DNA of 6,175 bases from Candidatus Kerfeldbacteria bacterium (GTDB lineage Bacteria; Patescibacteriota; Patescibacteriia; PEXW01). Numbering within the stretch: the first letter of the stretch is position 1; each line of letters opens with the position of its first letter. The notes under the pieces were generated by a model that worked only from the letters and a program-made list of their open reading frames with translations, did not search any database and was not told where the DNA came from. Both the position numbers and the translations under genes were made by a program. Positions 5,000 to 6,175 of the stretch are shown in pieces. The DNA lies in the NCBI GenBank assembly GCA_903867845.1, contig CAIPSZ010000181.1, positions 1 to 6,175 on the forward strand, given 5' to 3'.

Positions 5000-5024
5000 C
5001 AAAATAAGATATTTACGCTATACT
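4996..5024 (+). promoter_or_regulatory. Consensus promoter of the TrmB-like regulator
   Basis: TTGACA (4996-5001), exactly 17 bases, then TATACT (5019-5024). This is the best promoter in the window. Only eight bases separate the -10 from the ATG at 5033, so the transcript should be leaderless or nearly so, and no SD is present. Confidence 0.8.
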
Positions 5025-5032
5025 CCTTGATT

Positions 5033-5791
5033 ATGGATACTTCCCTGCTCCGCACCCTCACGGACTTTGGCCTCAATGATAAAGAAGCCAAGGTCTACCT
5101 GGCGTTGCTGGAATTGGGTGATGGCAATGTAACGCAAATCGCGGCAAAGACCGGCCTCAAGCGCGCAATCACCTACATTGTTCTGGAACGACTCATGGAG
5201 CAGGGCTATGCCAGCCGCACGGGCCGGGGCAAGGTCCTCCGCTTCACTGCCGCTGATCCCCTACGGCTCTTCACAAGCGAGCAAACCCGGCTAACGAACT
5301 TCAAGTTCATGCTGCCCCTCATGCGAAGCCTGTATAACACACCAAAGGCAAAACCACGCTTCAATTACTTCGAGGGCAAGGAGGCTATCCTCACGGTCTA
5401 TTCAGAGATTAGTCGGTACCCCACAGCAAAATTTATTTCTTCCATTGATCGATTGAATAGCTTCGTGCCCGAGGAGGTCGAGCGCTGGTTGACTGAGTAC
5501 CAGAATGAGAATAAAGACCACGAAAGCATGCACTTGCTCACTGACACACCAGCGGATCAGTCTGCGGTAAAAACTCTTGTTCGCAATGGCCAACAAGTAC
5601 GATTGATGCCTAAGGGCGTGATGCTGGATATGGACTTTTCCATCTACGGCGAAAAAGTGGCCATCACGTCAATTGGAGACCCCCTCTTTGTGGTTGTCAT
5701 CGAGTCACAAGCATTGGCAAATTCTATCACTGCACTTTTCAGCCTGCTGTGGCAGACCGCGCGGCCTGTTCGGGGTACTACAAAAAAGTGA
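5033..5791 (+). CDS. TrmB-family transcriptional regulator (252 aa)
   Basis: This is a predicted DNA-binding regulator. Residues about 1-80 form a winged HTH of the TrmB type: LTDFGLNDKEAKVYLALLEL, then NVTQIAAKTGLKRAITYIVLERLMEQGYASR as the recognition helices, and a wing ending in LRFTAADP. A linker helix follows. The C-terminal part (about 105-245) opens with YFEGKEAILTVYSEI and ends with DFSIYGEKVAITSIGDPLFVVVIES and ITALFSLLW, the effector-domain layout usual for this family. The effector is unknown; sugars are ligands of archaeal TrmB, but that does not carry over reliably. The start is the ATG at 5033, placed at the predicted transcript start; a TTG at 5027 would lie upstream of it. 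The gene diverges from the membrane unit across a region with two similar palindromes, and its TGA is followed two bases later by the next ATG. No damage is seen. Confidence 0.88.
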   Translation: MDTSLLRTLTDFGLNDKEAKVYLALLELGDGNVTQIAAKTGLKRAITYIVLERLMEQGYASRTGRGKVLRFTAADPLRLFTSEQTRLTNFKFMLPLMRSLYNTPKAKPRFNYFEGKEAILTVYSEISRYPTAKFISSIDRLNSFVPEEVERWLTEYQNENKDHESMHLLTDTPADQSAVKTLVRNGQQVRLMPKGVMLDMDFSIYGEKVAITSIGDPLFVVVIESQALANSITALFSLLWQTARPVRGTTKK

Positions 5792-5793
5792 CT

Positions 5794-5937
5794 ATGACCG
5801 ACGCCGAACGAAAACTTGAACTCAAAGTGCGGCGCCGCGAAAAAAAGAAGAAGCCCAAAATGGCCGTCCAGGGCAAGCGGGTGTTCCAAATTGTTGCCTT
5901 ACACGCCAAGCGGAAGAAGAAATCCTCTACTTCGTGA
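5794..5937 (+). CDS. Small Lys/Arg-rich protein coupled to the regulator (47 aa)
   Basis: No family recognised. The ATG at 5794 lies two bases after the TGA of the TrmB-like gene (TGActATG), with no SD of its own, so translation probably depends on coupling. The product is very basic. It has an acidic-to-basic helical start (TDAERKLELKVRRREKKKK), a short hydrophobic centre (VFQIVALHA) and a KRKKK tail, and I see no membrane segment. Such composition suggests nucleic-acid or ribosome contact, but that is only composition. The end overlaps the last 11 bases of the convergent minus-strand gene. An in-frame TTG/ATG start further upstream inside the regulator (5749) is less likely. Confidence 0.6.
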   Translation: MTDAERKLELKVRRREKKKKPKMAVQGKRVFQIVALHAKRKKKSSTS

Positions 5938-6175
5938 AGGTGAAGGTGGAGAGGATACTTTGTAACGTCGTTGTTAAATCCTTTGGGAAATAACTTTCTG
6001 GTAGCCCCGGAATGAAGGCGACGTACGTGAGGGAAAGATTGCCCTGCTGCTTTGTAAAATAGGCAAATGGCCCCATCGGTTCTGTACGTAGTAGCTTGCC
6101 TGAGGGCTCGTTGTTTTCAGTAATTCCTGTATACGTATCAAGAGTCGTAGAAAACATCCCATATCGTAACCCAGA
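5927..6175 (-). CDS. C-terminal end of an unidentified protein (82 residues; 5' end outside window)
   Basis: The frame is open from the right edge to a TAG at 5929-5927, and an internal ATG at 6157 is unlikely to be the true start because the frame continues upstream. The visible part reads like an extracytoplasmic beta-rich domain: Thr/Ser/aromatic-rich, little Lys/Arg, with segments such as GPFAYFTKQQGNLSLTYVAF and LPESYFPKDL, ending in LQSILSTFTFTK. Endings of this sort (a short amphipathic helix, then STFxFTK) I associate with secreted or lipoprotein-type products of candidate-phylum bacteria; no signal peptide can be seen in this fragment. It overlaps the 5794-5937 gene tail to tail by 11 bases. 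Function unknown. Confidence 0.6.
   Translation of the reverse strand, partial: SGLRYGMFSTTLDTYTGITENNEPSGKLLRTEPMGPFAYFTKQQGNLSLTYVAFIPGLPESYFPKDLTTTLQSILSTFTFTK

Noticed and set aside
1..6175. CRISPR array or phage/plasmid system
   Set aside because: No regularly spaced direct repeats, no cas genes, integrase or transposase; the repeats present are inverted, dispersed types.

Overview
The window looks like a piece of a mid-GC bacterial chromosome, most likely from an uncultured candidate phylum, with Patescibacteria/CPR (Parcubacteria-like) as my best guess. The pointers are a leaderless uvrC, a TrmB-type regulator of the kind common in those genomes, a short unclassified protein whose N-terminal module I associate with that group, and several families of short palindromic repeats, two of them inside genes. 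No rRNA or marker gene is present, so the placement is inference. Genes here end with TAA, TAG and TGA, which fits the standard bacterial code.

Left part (1-1830, all minus strand). The first 258 codons of uvrA run off the left edge. A sigma70-like promoter lies upstream, and a dispersed inverted repeat (938-1025) separates it from the next gene. That gene (1111-1698) encodes an unclassified 195-aa protein with its own promoter, a three-hairpin leader and a good Shine-Dalgarno (SD) site.

Centre (1834-3798, plus strand). A GC-rich hairpin repeat sits directly upstream of the -10 box of uvrC. uvrC appears to be leaderless and is complete (629 aa), with GIY-YIG, UVR, RNase H-like and HhH parts. 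A 107-bp MITE-like repeat lies in frame inside its second nuclease domain, and one of the four cysteines expected for the Fe-S cluster is absent. UvrA and UvrC belong to the same nucleotide excision repair pathway: UvrA finds damage and loads UvrB, and UvrC makes both incisions. Both genes carry repeat-derived coding inserts. uvrB is not in the window.

Right part (3799-6175). A bidirectional terminator separates uvrC from a convergent, more AT-rich minus-strand unit. This unit has a three-TM membrane protein (4107-4862) followed by a small two-TM ORF with a very strong SD but two in-frame TGA codons (3847-4074). Divergent from it, across a 170-bp AT-rich region with two well-formed promoters and two similar palindromes, is a leaderless TrmB-family regulator (5033-5791). 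A 47-aa lysine/arginine-rich protein starts two bases after its stop. The plausible logic is a regulator controlling itself and the divergent membrane unit. The window closes with the C-terminal end of a minus-strand protein, possibly exported, that overlaps the small basic gene tail to tail.
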